From NCBI RefSeq assembly GCF_037152535.1, contig NZ_JBBCMA010000009.1, forward strand, positions 1 to 64,000: a stretch of 64,000 nt of DNA, read 5' to 3'. The notes beneath the pieces are model-generated. The model was given only the letters and a program-made list of their open reading frames with translations. It was not told the DNA's origin and ran no database searches. Position numbers and translations under genes: made by a program. Source of the stretch: Leclercia sp. AS011. Lineage in GTDB: Bacteria > Pseudomonadota > Gammaproteobacteria > Enterobacterales > Enterobacteriaceae. Within the stretch, counting starts at the first letter, position 1. Each line of letters starts with the position of its first letter. Below, piece after piece: positions 28,199 to 37,678 of this stretch.

Positions 28199-28233
28199 AA
28201 TGCTTGTCTCTTTGAAAGATGGACAAGCATTGT
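28197..28233. promoter_or_regulatory. Perfect 12-bp inverted repeat at the yigM start
   Basis: ACAATGCTTGTC (28197-28208) and GACAAGCATTGT (28222-28233) are exact reverse complements with a 13-bp spacer. One arm includes the yigM start codon; the other includes a minus-strand TACAAT that could be its -10. It may be an operator, or a hairpin if transcription starts further upstream. Not a BirA-type sequence. Confidence 0.7.
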
Positions 28234-28280
28234 AGCGAACTCCTCGGTTGACAACTGAACGTTAAACAACCAAATGAAGA

Positions 28281-29081
28281 TTATTCAAGGAACAGCTTAC
28301 GCAGGTATTTTGGCACCGCGTTGTCGCCGTTGGTGCCAATCACTTCCAGCTCCGGGTGCAGGTCTTTCAGGCGTTGGTGGGCGTTTTCCATGATGCAGCC
28401 TTTACCCGCCATGGAGAGCATTTCGGCATCGTTCATGCCGTCACCAAAGGCGATGCAGTCCTGCAGATTAAAGCCCAGACGTTTGGCCACTGCCTCCAGG
28501 GCATGGCCCTTGGAGACGCCGCCCGCCATCACTTCCAGACAGGTGAGCGTGGAGAAGCTGACGTTCACCCGGTCGCCCCAGCGGGCATTAATCGCCTGCT
28601 CCAGCGGCAGCAGCGCTTCGTGACTGTCGGTGGTGAAGAACACCTTGCTGATGCCTTCCGGCTCCAGCAGGCCCGGTTCATACAGGGAGTAGTTAAAGAC
28701 CGCCTCTTTAAAGAAGCGCATCTCGTCCGGGCGGTGACGGTTCATAAACCATTCATCATCGCGATAGACGTTGGTGATGATATCGGGGTTGTTATGCATG
28801 ATACCGAACAGATCGGTGGCGATGTCGCGATCGAGGTTGTGGGTGAAGATCAGATTCCCGTCCAGATCGTGCACCCGGGCACCGTTGGAGGTGATCATGT
28901 AGGATTTGATCTCCAGATTATCGCGGATCTGCCCCACATCAACGTGGTGGCGGCCGGTGGCGAAGACAAAATTTACGCCACGGGTAGTCAGGAGTTTTAA
29001 GGTCTCTTTCGCGTAAGGCGATAAAGTGTGGTCGGGAGAGAGCAGCGTGCCATCTAAATCAGACGCGACAACCTGGTACAT
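28281..29081 (-). CDS. yigL: HAD phosphatase (pyridoxal phosphate phosphatase)
   Basis: Cof-type HAD-IIB phosphatase; E. coli YigL dephosphorylates sugar phosphates and PLP and relieves phosphosugar stress. Start at 29081 gives 266 residues, as in E. coli. Motif I is DLDGTLLSPDH (8-18), motif II includes ATGRHH, motif III the Lys in SKGHALEAVA and motif IV FGDGMNDAEML. Downstream of pldB by 25 bp, probably cotranscribed. Confidence 0.94.
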   Translation of the reverse strand: MYQVVASDLDGTLLSPDHTLSPYAKETLKLLTTRGVNFVFATGRHHVDVGQIRDNLEIKSYMITSNGARVHDLDGNLIFTHNLDRDIATDLFGIMHNNPDIITNVYRDDEWFMNRHRPDEMRFFKEAVFNYSLYEPGLLEPEGISKVFFTTDSHEALLPLEQAINARWGDRVNVSFSTLTCLEVMAGGVSKGHALEAVAKRLGFNLQDCIAFGDGMNDAEMLSMAGKGCIMENAHQRLKDLHPELEVIGTNGDNAVPKYLRKLFLE

Positions 29082-29106
29082 AGGAAAATTTAACCTCTGG
29101 TGAATA

Positions 29107-30102
29107 TCAGTTATGCCTGTCGAAAAAGTCGACGATGGCGTTGAGTGCGACTGAGCGCATGGCGTCCTTTTCGAAAAGGATCTCATGGTACGCGCCGTTT
29201 ATGACCAGCGGTTTATCCCCTTCACAAGGGTGACCGGCTGCGGCTCGCAGTTCACAGAAGCGGTCGTGCATGCGGTTATCCACTACCCGCTCCTCTTCTG
29301 CCTGAAGGATAAGCGTGGGGGTATCGTCCTTGCTGGCGCCTGCCAGGGCTTCTTCACCTGCCAGGATACCTTCACGCACCCAATGGTAGGTAGGCCCGCC
29401 GACGCGTAAACGCGGTTCATCAGCATAAAAGCGCAAATTACGGCGATAACGCTGCCGACTGTGGGTTAACACGTTAATGGCAAACGGCAGGGCGCGCCAG
29501 CGCCCGGTGCCGATGGCATAGCCTTCGCGAATGCGCTGATGGCCCTCAGCCCAGTCGAGAATATGACGTACCATCCAGTCCGGGAAACGCATGACGATGC
29601 CAAACATCGGGGCGCTTAGGGCAATGGCATCACACTGGTGTTGCGGGTGGCGCTGTAAAAACAGCGTGGCGATTGCGCCGCCCATCGAGTGCCCCAGAAT
29701 AAACCGTTTTCGCCACCGACCGGGCTGCACTTCCTGCTGCCAGAAGGTGGCAAAATCATCGACGTAATCGCTGAACTGGCTCACATGGCCGCGGTGGGTG
29801 TCGGACAACATCCGCCCGGAGCGGCCCTGCCCACGATGGTCGATAATCAGCACGTCATAACCCAGCCGGAAGAGATCGTAGGCCAGCTCGGCATACTTAA
29901 CGTAACTTTCGATCCGACCAGGGCAGATGACGATTACCGAATCATGAGCTTCGGCCTGGAAACGCACAAAGCGGACAGGAACATCATCGACGCCTGTGAA
30001 CCCGCCTTCCTCGCGCTGGCGCCAGAAATCGGTCAACGGCCCCATGGAGAAAGCAGCAAAAGCCTTTTCTCGCGTTTCCCAGTCCCTATTCTGCTGAAAC
30101 AT
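29107..30102 (-). CDS. pldB: Lysophospholipase L2
   Basis: Inner-membrane-associated alpha/beta hydrolase acting on lysophospholipids. Start at ATG 30102, where E. coli homology begins (MFQQNRDWETREKAF), gives 331 residues; a TTG eight codons upstream is possible. The nucleophile Ser lies in GHSMGGAIATLF. E. coli PldB is about 340 residues; this one stops at FFDRHN and lacks the short C-terminal tail. In E. coli pldB precedes yigL, as here. Confidence 0.92.
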   Translation of the reverse strand: MFQQNRDWETREKAFAAFSMGPLTDFWRQREEGGFTGVDDVPVRFVRFQAEAHDSVIVICPGRIESYVKYAELAYDLFRLGYDVLIIDHRGQGRSGRMLSDTHRGHVSQFSDYVDDFATFWQQEVQPGRWRKRFILGHSMGGAIATLFLQRHPQHQCDAIALSAPMFGIVMRFPDWMVRHILDWAEGHQRIREGYAIGTGRWRALPFAINVLTHSRQRYRRNLRFYADEPRLRVGGPTYHWVREGILAGEEALAGASKDDTPTLILQAEEERVVDNRMHDRFCELRAAAGHPCEGDKPLVINGAYHEILFEKDAMRSVALNAIVDFFDRHN

Positions 30103-30211
30103 CGGGTTTACACCCCTGTAAGCCAAGGAATATCGTTTTTTTGTGACGGGTCGTAAAATGACGCAACATTAGCGTATTGTGGCATAAAAATAGACGATTC
30201 GGGAGCTTCAA

Positions 30212-30832
30212 ATGACCTTCGAGTGGTGGTTCGCTTACCTGCTGACATCCATCATCCTCAGCCTTTCACCGGGATCCGGGGCCATTAACACCATGACCAC
30301 CGCCATGAACCACGGCTATCGCGGCGCGGCGGCATCGATTGCCGGATTGCAGACCGGGCTGGTTATTCACATCGTACTGGTCGGCATTGGGCTGGGCACG
30401 CTCTTCTCCCGCTCGGTGCTGGCCTTTGAAGTGCTGAAGTGGGCCGGTGCGGCCTATCTTATCTGGCTGGGGATCCAGCAGTGGCGCGCTGCGGGTGCAC
30501 TGGATCTGAATACGCTCGCCCAGACCCAGAGCCGGGGTCGCCTGTTTAAGCGCGCGGTCTTTGTGAACCTCACCAACCCGAAAAGCATCGTCTTTCTGGC
30601 CGCCCTGTTTCCGCAGTTTATCGTGCCGCATCAGCCCCAGATCATGCAGTACGTGGTGCTCGGGGTGACCACCATTGTGGTGGATATTATTGTGATGATT
30701 GGCTATGCGACGCTGGCAACGCGGATTGCGACATGGATTAAAGGGCCTCGTCAGATGAAGGCCCTGAATAAAGTGTTCGGTTCGCTGTTTATGCTGGTGG
30801 GTGCGCTGCTGGCGTCAGCAAGGCACGCTTAA
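30212..30832 (+). CDS. rhtB: Homoserine/homoserine lactone efflux protein
   Basis: LysE/RhtB family exporter of homoserine and related compounds. 206 residues with about six TM helices; the family signature [18 protein letters not shown] follows the first helix. Its stop overlaps the stop of the convergent rhtC by four bases (TTAA). Divergent from pldB. Confidence 0.93.
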   Translation: MTFEWWFAYLLTSIILSLSPGSGAINTMTTAMNHGYRGAAASIAGLQTGLVIHIVLVGIGLGTLFSRSVLAFEVLKWAGAAYLIWLGIQQWRAAGALDLNTLAQTQSRGRLFKRAVFVNLTNPKSIVFLAALFPQFIVPHQPQIMQYVVLGVTTIVVDIIVMIGYATLATRIATWIKGPRQMKALNKVFGSLFMLVGALLASARHA

Positions 30833-31449
30833 CGCGACAGGATCAGATGGATGCCGAAGCCGGCGAATAACGCGCCGGCCACGCCATCAATCCACTTGGC
30901 CAGACGCTGATAGCCACGACGCATCGACGGAAGCGCAAACAGGCTCGCCACCACCGTGAACCAGGCGAAAGTTTCCACCACGATCAGCAGGAAAATGCCC
31001 CAGCGCGCCCCGGCCCCGACCTCTTCACCGACGAACAGTGAAAATACCGAGCCGAAATAGATAATCGCTTTCGGATTGGCGAGGTTGGTCAGCAGCCCTT
31101 TAATAAAGCTACGCCCGCTGGCCGCCAGCTCCATTTTTGGCTCAGGCGCCTCGCGGTCCTCTTTCTTAAACGCCCCACGCAGCATCTGATAGCCCATCCA
31201 GCACAGATACAGACCGCCGCCGACCATAATGATGTTGTGCAGCCACGCCATTTTTTCGAGGATCAGATTCAGGCCCAGCAGCGCTACCGCAGCCCACACC
31301 ATAACGCCAAGGGTAATACCCAGCACGCCCATCATCGCCTCTTTGCGGGAGCGGCTCACCGCCGTTTGGGAGACGAAGAAAAAGTCAGGGCCAGGGCTCA
31401 TCAGCGCCACAATATGCACCAGCGCCACGGTCAGAAACAGGGTTAACAT
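30829..31449 (-). CDS. rhtC: Threonine efflux protein
   Basis: LysE/RhtB family exporter for threonine. 206 residues as in E. coli, six TM helices, with [19 protein letters not shown] after the first helix. Paralogous and convergent to rhtB. recQ ends upstream on the same strand with a 61-bp gap, so cotranscription with recQ is possible. Confidence 0.93.
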   Translation of the reverse strand: MLTLFLTVALVHIVALMSPGPDFFFVSQTAVSRSRKEAMMGVLGITLGVMVWAAVALLGLNLILEKMAWLHNIIMVGGGLYLCWMGYQMLRGAFKKEDREAPEPKMELAASGRSFIKGLLTNLANPKAIIYFGSVFSLFVGEEVGAGARWGIFLLIVVETFAWFTVVASLFALPSMRRGYQRLAKWIDGVAGALFAGFGIHLILSR

Positions 31450-31510
31450 AATTAACTCGCGGGGGAATAGTTCAGGGAGTCATCATCCTGGCACTTTTTT
31501 GCCGGGCTGA

Positions 31511-33340
31511 CTACTCCTCATCATCACCATCGGTATGGGAACGAATCAGCGCCATAAACTCTTTACCAAAACGCTCCAGCTTACGCGTGCCGACGCCGTT
31601 AACGCTGAGCATTTCGCTGGCGCTGAGCGGCATCTGTTCAGCCATTTCAATCAGCGTCGCATCGTTAAACACCACGTACGGCGGGATATTCTCCTCATCC
31701 GCGATGGCTTTGCGCAGCTTACGCAGCTTGGCGAAGAGTTTGCGATCGTAGTTGCCGCCGTAGGATTTCTGCATTACCCGCGGCTTCAGCGCCACCACGC
31801 GCGGCACGGCGAGCTTCAGCTCAACGTCACCACGCAGCACCGGGCGTGCCGCTTCGGTGAGCTGCAGCGCGGAGTGCTGGGCAATGTTCTGGGTCGCAAA
31901 GCCAAGGTGGATCAGCTGACGGATAACGCTGACCCAGTGCTCATGGCTCTGATCGCGACCAATGCCGTAGACCGGCAGCTTGTCATGGCCCATCTCGCGG
32001 ATACGCTGATTGTTGGCCCCGCGCAGCACTTCCACCACATAACCCATACCGAAGCGCTGGTTGACGCGACCAATGGTGGAGAGCGCCTTACGGGCGTCCA
32101 TCAGCCCGTCATACTGCTTCGGCGGATCGAGGCAGATATCGCAGTTACCGCACGACTCCTGGCGACCTTCGCCAAAATAGTTAAGCAGCACCAGACGGCG
32201 GCAGGTTTGCGCTTCGGCGAAGGCCCCCATCGCGTTGAGCTTGTGGCGTTCGATATCCTGCAACGGGCCCTGGGGTTTCTCTTCAAGGCAGCGACGCAGC
32301 CAGGCCATATCGGCCGGATCGTAAAACAGCATCGCCTCGGCGGGAAGGCCATCACGCCCGGCGCGACCGGTTTCCTGATAGTAGGATTCGATATTGCGCG
32401 GAATGTCGAAGTGCACCACAAAGCGCACGTTCGGTTTGTTGATGCCCATACCAAAGGCGACGGTTGCCACCACGATTTGCAGGTCGTCGCGCTGGAATTT
32501 CTCCTGCACCTCGGCACGAATGTGGTTTTCCAGCCCGGCATGATAGGCCGCGGCGCTAAAGCCCCGGCTCTGCAGACGTGCAGCGGTGTCTTCCACCTTC
32601 GCCCGGCTGTTGCAGTAGATGATGCCCGACTTGCCGCGTTGCTCCTGGACATAGCGCAGCAGCTGATCCAGCGGCTTGAATTTCTCCATCAGCATGTAGC
32701 GGATATTCGGGCGGTCGAAGCTGCTGACCTGGATCAGCGGATCGTTCAGCCCCAGCAGACGCACAATGTCCTGACGGGTAGTGTCGTCGGCGGTCGCGGT
32801 GAGCGCCATAAACGGCAGCTCGGGGAAACGCTGGCGCAGCTGGCCGAGGGCAGCATACTCCGGACGGAAATCATGGCCCCACTGGGAGATACAGTGCGCT
32901 TCATCCACCGCCAGCAGCACCGGGTTCCAGTGCGCCAGATGCTCAAGGAAGTTATCCAGCATCAGGCGTTCCGGGGCGATATACAGCAGACGCACCTGCC
33001 CGGTGCGGCACCCGGCCATCACCTCCTGCTGCTGCTCGCGGGTTTGGGTGGAGTTGATACAGGCCGCCGCCACGCCGTTCGCCAGCAGCTGGTCGACCTG
33101 ATCTTTCATCAGCGAGATCAGCGGGGAGACCACCACCGTCAGGCCATTCATCACCAGCGCGGGAACCTGATAGCACAGCGATTTCCCGCCGCCGGTGGGC
33201 ATGACCACCAGACAGTCACGCCCCGTAAGGGCGGTGTTAATGATGGTTTCCTGGCCCGGGCGGAACTGCTGGTAGCCAAAGGTTTCATGCAAAACCTGTT
33301 TAGCCAGCAACTCCTGATTTACGACTTCCGCCTGCACCAC
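31511..33340 (-). CDS. recQ: ATP-dependent DNA helicase RecQ
   Basis: 3'-5' superfamily 2 helicase in RecF-pathway recombination and replication-fork repair. Start set at GTG 33340 (E. coli recQ also uses GTG), with GGGG at good spacing; 609 residues, identical to E. coli length. Walker [13 protein letters not shown], Walker [19 protein letters not shown], motif [15 protein letters not shown] zinc cysteines ([10 protein letters not shown]...CGNCDIC) and the C-terminal HRDC domain (about 530-609) are all present. Confidence 0.97.
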   Translation of the reverse strand: MVQAEVVNQELLAKQVLHETFGYQQFRPGQETIINTALTGRDCLVVMPTGGGKSLCYQVPALVMNGLTVVVSPLISLMKDQVDQLLANGVAAACINSTQTREQQQEVMAGCRTGQVRLLYIAPERLMLDNFLEHLAHWNPVLLAVDEAHCISQWGHDFRPEYAALGQLRQRFPELPFMALTATADDTTRQDIVRLLGLNDPLIQVSSFDRPNIRYMLMEKFKPLDQLLRYVQEQRGKSGIIYCNSRAKVEDTAARLQSRGFSAAAYHAGLENHIRAEVQEKFQRDDLQIVVATVAFGMGINKPNVRFVVHFDIPRNIESYYQETGRAGRDGLPAEAMLFYDPADMAWLRRCLEEKPQGPLQDIERHKLNAMGAFAEAQTCRRLVLLNYFGEGRQESCGNCDICLDPPKQYDGLMDARKALSTIGRVNQRFGMGYVVEVLRGANNQRIREMGHDKLPVYGIGRDQSHEHWVSVIRQLIHLGFATQNIAQHSALQLTEAARPVLRGDVELKLAVPRVVALKPRVMQKSYGGNYDRKLFAKLRKLRKAIADEENIPPYVVFNDATLIEMAEQMPLSASEMLSVNGVGTRKLERFGKEFMALIRSHTDGDDEE

Positions 33341-33359
33341 ATCAACCCCATTTGCTGAA

Positions 33360-33388
33360 ATAAAAACAGGCGCTATTTTCAGCGCCTG
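33360..33388 (-). terminator. Rho-independent terminator of pldA
   Basis: CAGGCGCT (33367-33374) pairs with AGCGCCTG (33381-33388) around a 6-nt loop, with a T-rich tract on the minus strand. It lies just upstream of the recQ start. Confidence 0.85.
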
Positions 33389-33430
33389 CGAGAGAAACTT
33401 CAACGTTTAAGACAAAAACATTCGAGGAGG

Positions 33431-34291
33431 CTAGAAAAGATCGTTCAGCATCACGCCCACGCCGACGCGGGTCTGGTTGAAGTTGTAGTCGATCAGCGAT
33501 TCGCCGTAGCCGCTGTAGACCTGGGTATAGAGACGAACATGTTTGGTCAACGGATAGCTGACGCCCATCTCCGCGCCGCCATAGCCGGTGTTCCAGTTGT
33601 ACTGCCCCTTCACACTCAGCACCGCTTCGCCCAGCTGATAGCCCACCCGCAGCTGGTAGTAACCCATGTATTTAGTGATATCCGGGTTATCGTCGGTGTT
33701 GCCGACCACGTACCAGGGTTTCACCTCCACCAGCCAGTTGCCGTTCTGCGCCATCAGGCGGCTATAGAGGCGGTTCCAGCTGCGTGACGTCGGGTCGGAG
33801 CGACCGTTAGATTGATGGTTATAGCCAAACTCCACGTCCCGCAGCGTCCAGCCCGCCAGCGAGTAATCGGTGGCAAAGCCGAGGAACAGCTGCGGCTCAT
33901 AGTTGGTCTCGCGGAAGGGTGAAGATTCATCGCTGTTCGACAGCTGCCACCACGACTTCTGCGTGTAAGAGCCACCCAGAATCGAATTCGGCCCCAGAAT
34001 ACCGCGCCATAACGGGAAGGCGAGGCTCAGCTGGAACTTCACCTCATCCTTTTGCGAATCGTCGGCCCAGTCATAGGTACGGATCGCCTCTTTATTGAGG
34101 TCGCTGGTGACGGTGTAAATGAGGTAGTTGCTGTCATAGGGATAGAGCGTAAAAGGATTATCGTGCTCTTCTAAAAGGTTAGCGATAATGCTGCCGCGCA
34201 CGGCAGGCACCTCCTGTGTTGCCGCGTCCTGCGCAAATGCCACAGAGGGCAGCGTAACCGCCGCCAGGAACCCGGCCTGATATATCCGCAT
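33431..34291 (-). CDS. pldA: Outer membrane phospholipase A
   Basis: Dimeric, calcium-dependent outer-membrane beta-barrel that degrades mislocalised phospholipids. 286 residues (E. coli 289). Signal peptide of about 20 residues ending SVAFA. The catalytic His-Ser pair lies in GYNHQSNGRSD, and the protein ends in Phe as expected for BAM substrates. Amphipathic strands make up the remainder. Confidence 0.95.
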   Translation of the reverse strand: MRIYQAGFLAAVTLPSVAFAQDAATQEVPAVRGSIIANLLEEHDNPFTLYPYDSNYLIYTVTSDLNKEAIRTYDWADDSQKDEVKFQLSLAFPLWRGILGPNSILGGSYTQKSWWQLSNSDESSPFRETNYEPQLFLGFATDYSLAGWTLRDVEFGYNHQSNGRSDPTSRSWNRLYSRLMAQNGNWLVEVKPWYVVGNTDDNPDITKYMGYYQLRVGYQLGEAVLSVKGQYNWNTGYGGAEMGVSYPLTKHVRLYTQVYSGYGESLIDYNFNQTRVGVGVMLNDLF

Positions 34292-34450
34292 CGCTGATGC
34301 TCTCCTGCGAAATTGTTTTGATGAATAGTTATGGTTTATTCATTTTACAGAATTAATGATTAACTGCTTATATCCGGGCTCCGAAAGTAGAAATTCACAT
34401 TAATGAGGCATAAAATCAACAGCCTTTTAACACTAAGGATGTGACGCGCT

Positions 34451-34918
34451 ATGTCTGCCACGCTTACTGCCGACGAAGCCCTGAAGCTTGTCGGTGAGAT
34501 CTTCGTCTACCATATGCCGTTCAACCGTGCGCTGGGGCTCGAGCTGGAGCGTTACGAGAAAGATTTTGCCCAGCTGAGTTTTAACAACCAGCCGATGATG
34601 GTGGGTAACTGGGCACAAAGTATTCTCCACGGCGGGGTGATCGCCTCTGCCCTCGACGTTGCCGCCGGTCTGGTCTGCGTCGGCAGCACCCTGACCCGCC
34701 ACGACACCATCAACGAAGACGAGCTGCGCCAGCGCCTGTCGCGGATGGGCACCATCGATCTGCGCGTCGATTATCTGCGCCCCGGTCGCGGGAACCGCTT
34801 TACCGCCAGCAGCAGCCTGCTGCGGGCCGGTAATAAGGTTGCGGTCGCGCGCGTTGAGCTGCACAACGAAGATCAGGTTTACATCGCCAGCGCAACCGCC
34901 ACTTATATGGTGGGTTGA
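34451..34918 (+). CDS. yigI: Hotdog-fold acyl-CoA thioesterase YigI
   Basis: PaaI-type hotdog thioesterase; E. coli YigI has been described as acting on medium/long-chain acyl-CoA. 155 residues, same as E. coli. The hotdog helix signature appears as [18 protein letters not shown] (about 57-74), with [10 protein letters not shown] in the following strands. Divergent from pldA; rarD follows 51 bp later. Confidence 0.9.
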   Translation: MSATLTADEALKLVGEIFVYHMPFNRALGLELERYEKDFAQLSFNNQPMMVGNWAQSILHGGVIASALDVAAGLVCVGSTLTRHDTINEDELRQRLSRMGTIDLRVDYLRPGRGNRFTASSSLLRAGNKVAVARVELHNEDQVYIASATATYMVG

Positions 34919-34969
34919 GAAGGTAAAATCGGGTAAAATTGCGTTACTTTTTTGTAACGGATTTTCCTG

Positions 34970-35866
34970 ATGGATGCTAAACAGACGCGGCAGGGCGTTT
35001 TACTTGCGCTCGCCGCTTATTTTATTTGGGGTATCGCGCCCGCGTACTTCAAGCTGATTCACTACGTTCCCGCCGACGAAATTCTTACCCACCGCGTGAT
35101 CTGGTCGTTTTTCTTTATGGTGGCGCTGATGAGCGTAAGCCGTCAGTGGTCAGGGGTAAAAACGCTCCTGCAAACGCCGAAGAAGATATTCCTGCTGGCG
35201 CTGTCGGCCGTGTTGATTGGCGGCAACTGGCTGCTGTTTATCTGGGCGGTGAACAACCAGCATATGCTGGAGGCGAGCCTGGGCTACTTCATTAACCCGC
35301 TGGTAAATATCGTGCTGGGGATGCTGTTCCTCGGCGAACGCTTCCGCCGGATGCAGTGGCTGGCGGTGTTCCTCGCCCTTTGCGGCGTTCTGGTTCAGCT
35401 GTGGACCTTCGGCTCGCTGCCGGTGATCGCCCTGGGGCTGGCGTTCAGCTTCGCCTTCTATGGCCTGGTGCGTAAGAAAATCGCCGTGGAAGCACAAACC
35501 GGGATGCTGTTTGAAACCCTGTGGCTGCTGCCCGTGGCCGCGATTTACCTGTTCGGCATTGCCGACAGCAGCACCAGCCATATGGACAGTAACCCCTGGA
35601 CGCTGAACGTGATGCTGATGGCGGCCGGTGTGGTCACCACTATCCCTCTGCTGTGCTTTACCGGTGCGGCGACGCGCCTGCGCCTGTCGACGCTGGGCTT
35701 CTTCCAGTACATCGGCCCGACGCTGATGTTCCTGCTGGCGGTGCTGTTTTACGGCGAAGTGCCGGGCGCGGATAAGATGGTGACCTTCGCCTTTATCTGG
35801 GTGGCGCTGGCGGTGTTTGTAGCGGATGCGATTTATACCCAGCGCAGGACGCGCAAGGGGTTGTGA
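34970..35866 (+). CDS. rarD: EamA-family permease RarD
   Basis: Inner-membrane DMT-superfamily permease, annotated in E. coli as chloramphenicol-sensitive protein RarD; substrate unknown. 298 residues (E. coli 296), ten predicted TM helices in two EamA repeats, short charged C-terminus (TQRRTRKGL). In E. coli yigG and yigF separate rarD from corA; here corA is the immediate convergent neighbour. Confidence 0.9.
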   Translation: MDAKQTRQGVLLALAAYFIWGIAPAYFKLIHYVPADEILTHRVIWSFFFMVALMSVSRQWSGVKTLLQTPKKIFLLALSAVLIGGNWLLFIWAVNNQHMLEASLGYFINPLVNIVLGMLFLGERFRRMQWLAVFLALCGVLVQLWTFGSLPVIALGLAFSFAFYGLVRKKIAVEAQTGMLFETLWLLPVAAIYLFGIADSSTSHMDSNPWTLNVMLMAAGVVTTIPLLCFTGAATRLRLSTLGFFQYIGPTLMFLLAVLFYGEVPGADKMVTFAFIWVALAVFVADAIYTQRRTRKGL

Positions 35867-35871
35867 TGTTG

Positions 35872-35929
35872 CCCTCTCCCACAGGAGAGGGAATGTGATC
35901 GTAGGGCGGGTAGCGCAGCGCCACCCGCC
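35872..35929. repeat. Two hairpins between rarD and corA, the second REP-like
   Basis: CCCTCTCC/GGAGAGGG (35872-35879, 35884-35891) forms one stem. GGCGGGT/ACCCGCC (35905-35911, 35923-35929) forms a second of REP-like type, followed by ATTTTT on the plus strand. Together they probably end rarD transcription and protect the convergent 3' ends. Confidence 0.6.
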
Positions 35930-35935
35930 AGATTT

Positions 35936-36886
35936 TTACAGCCAGTTCCTGCGCTTGAAATAGAGATAGGGCGCGAGACCGGCGAGCACCATAAAGACAA
36001 TCGCTCCCGGATAACCAAAGCTCCATTTCAGCTCCGGCATAAACTCAAAGTTCATCCCGTAGCTTGAAGCCACCAGCGTAGGCGGCAGGAACACCACCGA
36101 GACCACCGAGAAGATCTTGATGATGCGGTTCTGCTCGATGTTGATAAAGCCCATCGCCGCCTGCATCAGGAAGTTGACCTTCTGGAACAGGGATTCGTTG
36201 TGCGGCAGCAGGGATTCGATATCGCGCAGGATCTCCCGCGCCTGCTCAAGCTGACCGCCCGGCAGACGCGCCTTGCGTACCAGGAAGTTCAGCGCGCGCT
36301 GGGTATCCATCAGACACAGACGCACCTTCCAGCCGATATCTTCCAGCTCTGCCAGGGTCGAGAGCGCTTCGTCGTACTCATCGCCCTGATGGCCTTCCAT
36401 GATCACCCGGCTCAGCTCTTCCAGATCGCTGTAGATGTTTTCAATCTCGTCCGCCAGCTGTTCAATTTTGGTTTCAAACAGGTCGAGCAGCAGCTCATAG
36501 GCATTGCCGTCCACCATCGACTGGCTACGGGCACGCATACGGTACAGGCGGAAGGCGGGCAGTTCACGCTCACGCAGGGTAAACAGGCGACCATCGCGGA
36601 TGGTGAAAGCGACGGTGGAGTTACCGGCGTGATCTTCCGCATCTTCGAAGAAGAAAAAGGAGTGAATGTGCAGACCGTCTTCGTCTTCGAAGAAACGGGC
36701 CGACGCCTCGATGTCTTCCAGTTCCGGGCGGGTGGCCAGGCTTTGTCCGAGTTCCGATTGTACGCGCAGACGTTCGTCGTCGTCCGGTTCGACCAGATCC
36801 ACCCATACGGCATCAATGAGGGGCTGTGACTCTTCGGCTTCAAGCCGAATCAGTCGGTTTTTTTCCAGTTGAAATGCGCTCAGCAT
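35936..36886 (-). CDS. corA: Magnesium/cobalt transporter CorA
   Basis: Pentameric Mg2+ channel of the inner membrane. Start at 36886 gives 316 residues as in E. coli; the upstream in-frame codon lies in the leader. The large acidic cytoplasmic funnel (about 1-255) is followed by two TM helices with the YGMNFEF signature (GMN motif) between them, and a basic C-terminus, KRRNWL. A long structured 5' leader precedes it. Confidence 0.96.
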   Translation of the reverse strand: MLSAFQLEKNRLIRLEAEESQPLIDAVWVDLVEPDDDERLRVQSELGQSLATRPELEDIEASARFFEDEDGLHIHSFFFFEDAEDHAGNSTVAFTIRDGRLFTLRERELPAFRLYRMRARSQSMVDGNAYELLLDLFETKIEQLADEIENIYSDLEELSRVIMEGHQGDEYDEALSTLAELEDIGWKVRLCLMDTQRALNFLVRKARLPGGQLEQAREILRDIESLLPHNESLFQKVNFLMQAAMGFINIEQNRIIKIFSVVSVVFLPPTLVASSYGMNFEFMPELKWSFGYPGAIVFMVLAGLAPYLYFKRRNWL

Positions 36887-37140
36887 GACCGGGACTCCAA
36901 TGCAAAAAATATCGGACAGTTCGGTGGGCACACAGAAACAAATTGGGTTTCAGACCATTAAACAGCCTGACTCAGCGCGACGGGAATAACTGCCGCTGAC
37001 AACCACTAAGGGCATCAGCGTGAGGAGATAGCCTTAGGAGTGGTTCCTGGATGACAGGGAATTGAGCCAGTATCTACTGGGTGTGTCCAAGGCGAATGTC
37101 CTCAAGCGTAATCGTGCGCGCATGTTACGCCAGCAGTAAC
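36887..37140 (-). promoter_or_regulatory. corA 5' leader with competing hairpins and a candidate leader ORF
   Basis: On the minus strand two copies of CGCTGA (plus-strand positions 37015-37020 and 36972-36977) compete for one TCAGCG (36994-36999), giving two mutually exclusive stems. A 21-codon ORF (37015 down to 36950, MPLVVVSGSYSRRAESGCLMV less one per word limit aside) begins in the first arm and crosses all three; its ribosome site is weak. In Salmonella corA is controlled by Rho and a leader peptide, CorL; correspondence is inferred. Confidence 0.5.
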
Positions 37141-37350
37141 TGTGGCGTCAACCCATGTTCATCGTGTTGAAAACCGAACTAAAGCAGCTACAGCATAGAT
37201 GATGAATTCGCTTATTGGATTCAGATTAGCGACCCATTTCCCCGTTAATCTTTATAAATTCTGATTTATTCCGCTCACTCTGTATGGTTTTTGCGTTATT
37301 TATTACCATCTTTTAGGACATTTCTGTCAACTCAAAGGAAGGAATTGAAA
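37141..37350. other. Intergenic region between the corA leader and the lipoprotein gene
   Basis: A/T-rich stretch with a plus-strand TATAAA at 37253-37258, which might be the -10 of the downstream lipoprotein gene; no convincing -35 seen. The corA promoter should also lie here. Nothing else recognisable. Confidence 0.35.
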
Positions 37351-37650
37351 ATGAGGAAGATTTTTCTGACGTCCGCACTCTGTTTTACCCTGGCGGGATG
37401 CGCAACCGGCGCGCCTGATATGATGATCCTGCAGCAGGCCACGTCCAACGAATTAGGCCTGGCCTCAACCGATGAAGTGACCATTTCGAATGTGGTAAAA
37501 GGTAAGCCAAGCGCGCTTGGCGGTAGCACCGTAACGTACGACGCTGTCACTGCGAAAGGGCGTCAATTTACGTGCAACACCATGATGATGCCCAATCTCA
37601 ATCCGCTGGAAAAGCCGACCTACACCAGCTTTAAGTGCCAGCCGAAATAA
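37351..37650 (+). CDS. Small putative lipoprotein of unknown function
   Basis: Not recognised. The ATG at 37351 after AAGGAAGGA gives 99 residues. A signal peptide (MRKIFLTSALCFTLAG) ends in lipobox LAGC with Cys17, so it is probably lipid-anchored. Residue 18 is Ala, not Asp, favouring the outer membrane. The mature part is small and polar, with Cys75 and Cys96 positioned for a possible disulfide. It is a single gene between corA and uvrD, convergent to uvrD; E. coli has no gene at this spot. Confidence 0.8.
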   Translation: MRKIFLTSALCFTLAGCATGAPDMMILQQATSNELGLASTDEVTISNVVKGKPSALGGSTVTYDAVTAKGRQFTCNTMMMPNLNPLEKPTYTSFKCQPK

Positions 37651-37653
37651 TCT

Positions 37654-37676
37654 GTTTGCGCCGTTACGGCGCAAAC
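37654..37676. terminator. Hairpin between the lipoprotein gene and uvrD
   Basis: GTTTGCGCCG (37654-37663) and CGGCGCAAAC (37667-37676) form a perfect 10-bp stem with a 3-nt loop, between convergent stops. Neither side has a clear U tract, so terminator function is tentative. Confidence 0.5.
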
Positions 37677-37678
37677 CT

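Noticed and set aside
31535..33358. 607-codon open frame on the plus strand opposite recQ
   Set aside because: Mirrors recQ codon bias on the complementary strand; no recognisable motif, and no promoter or ribosome site.
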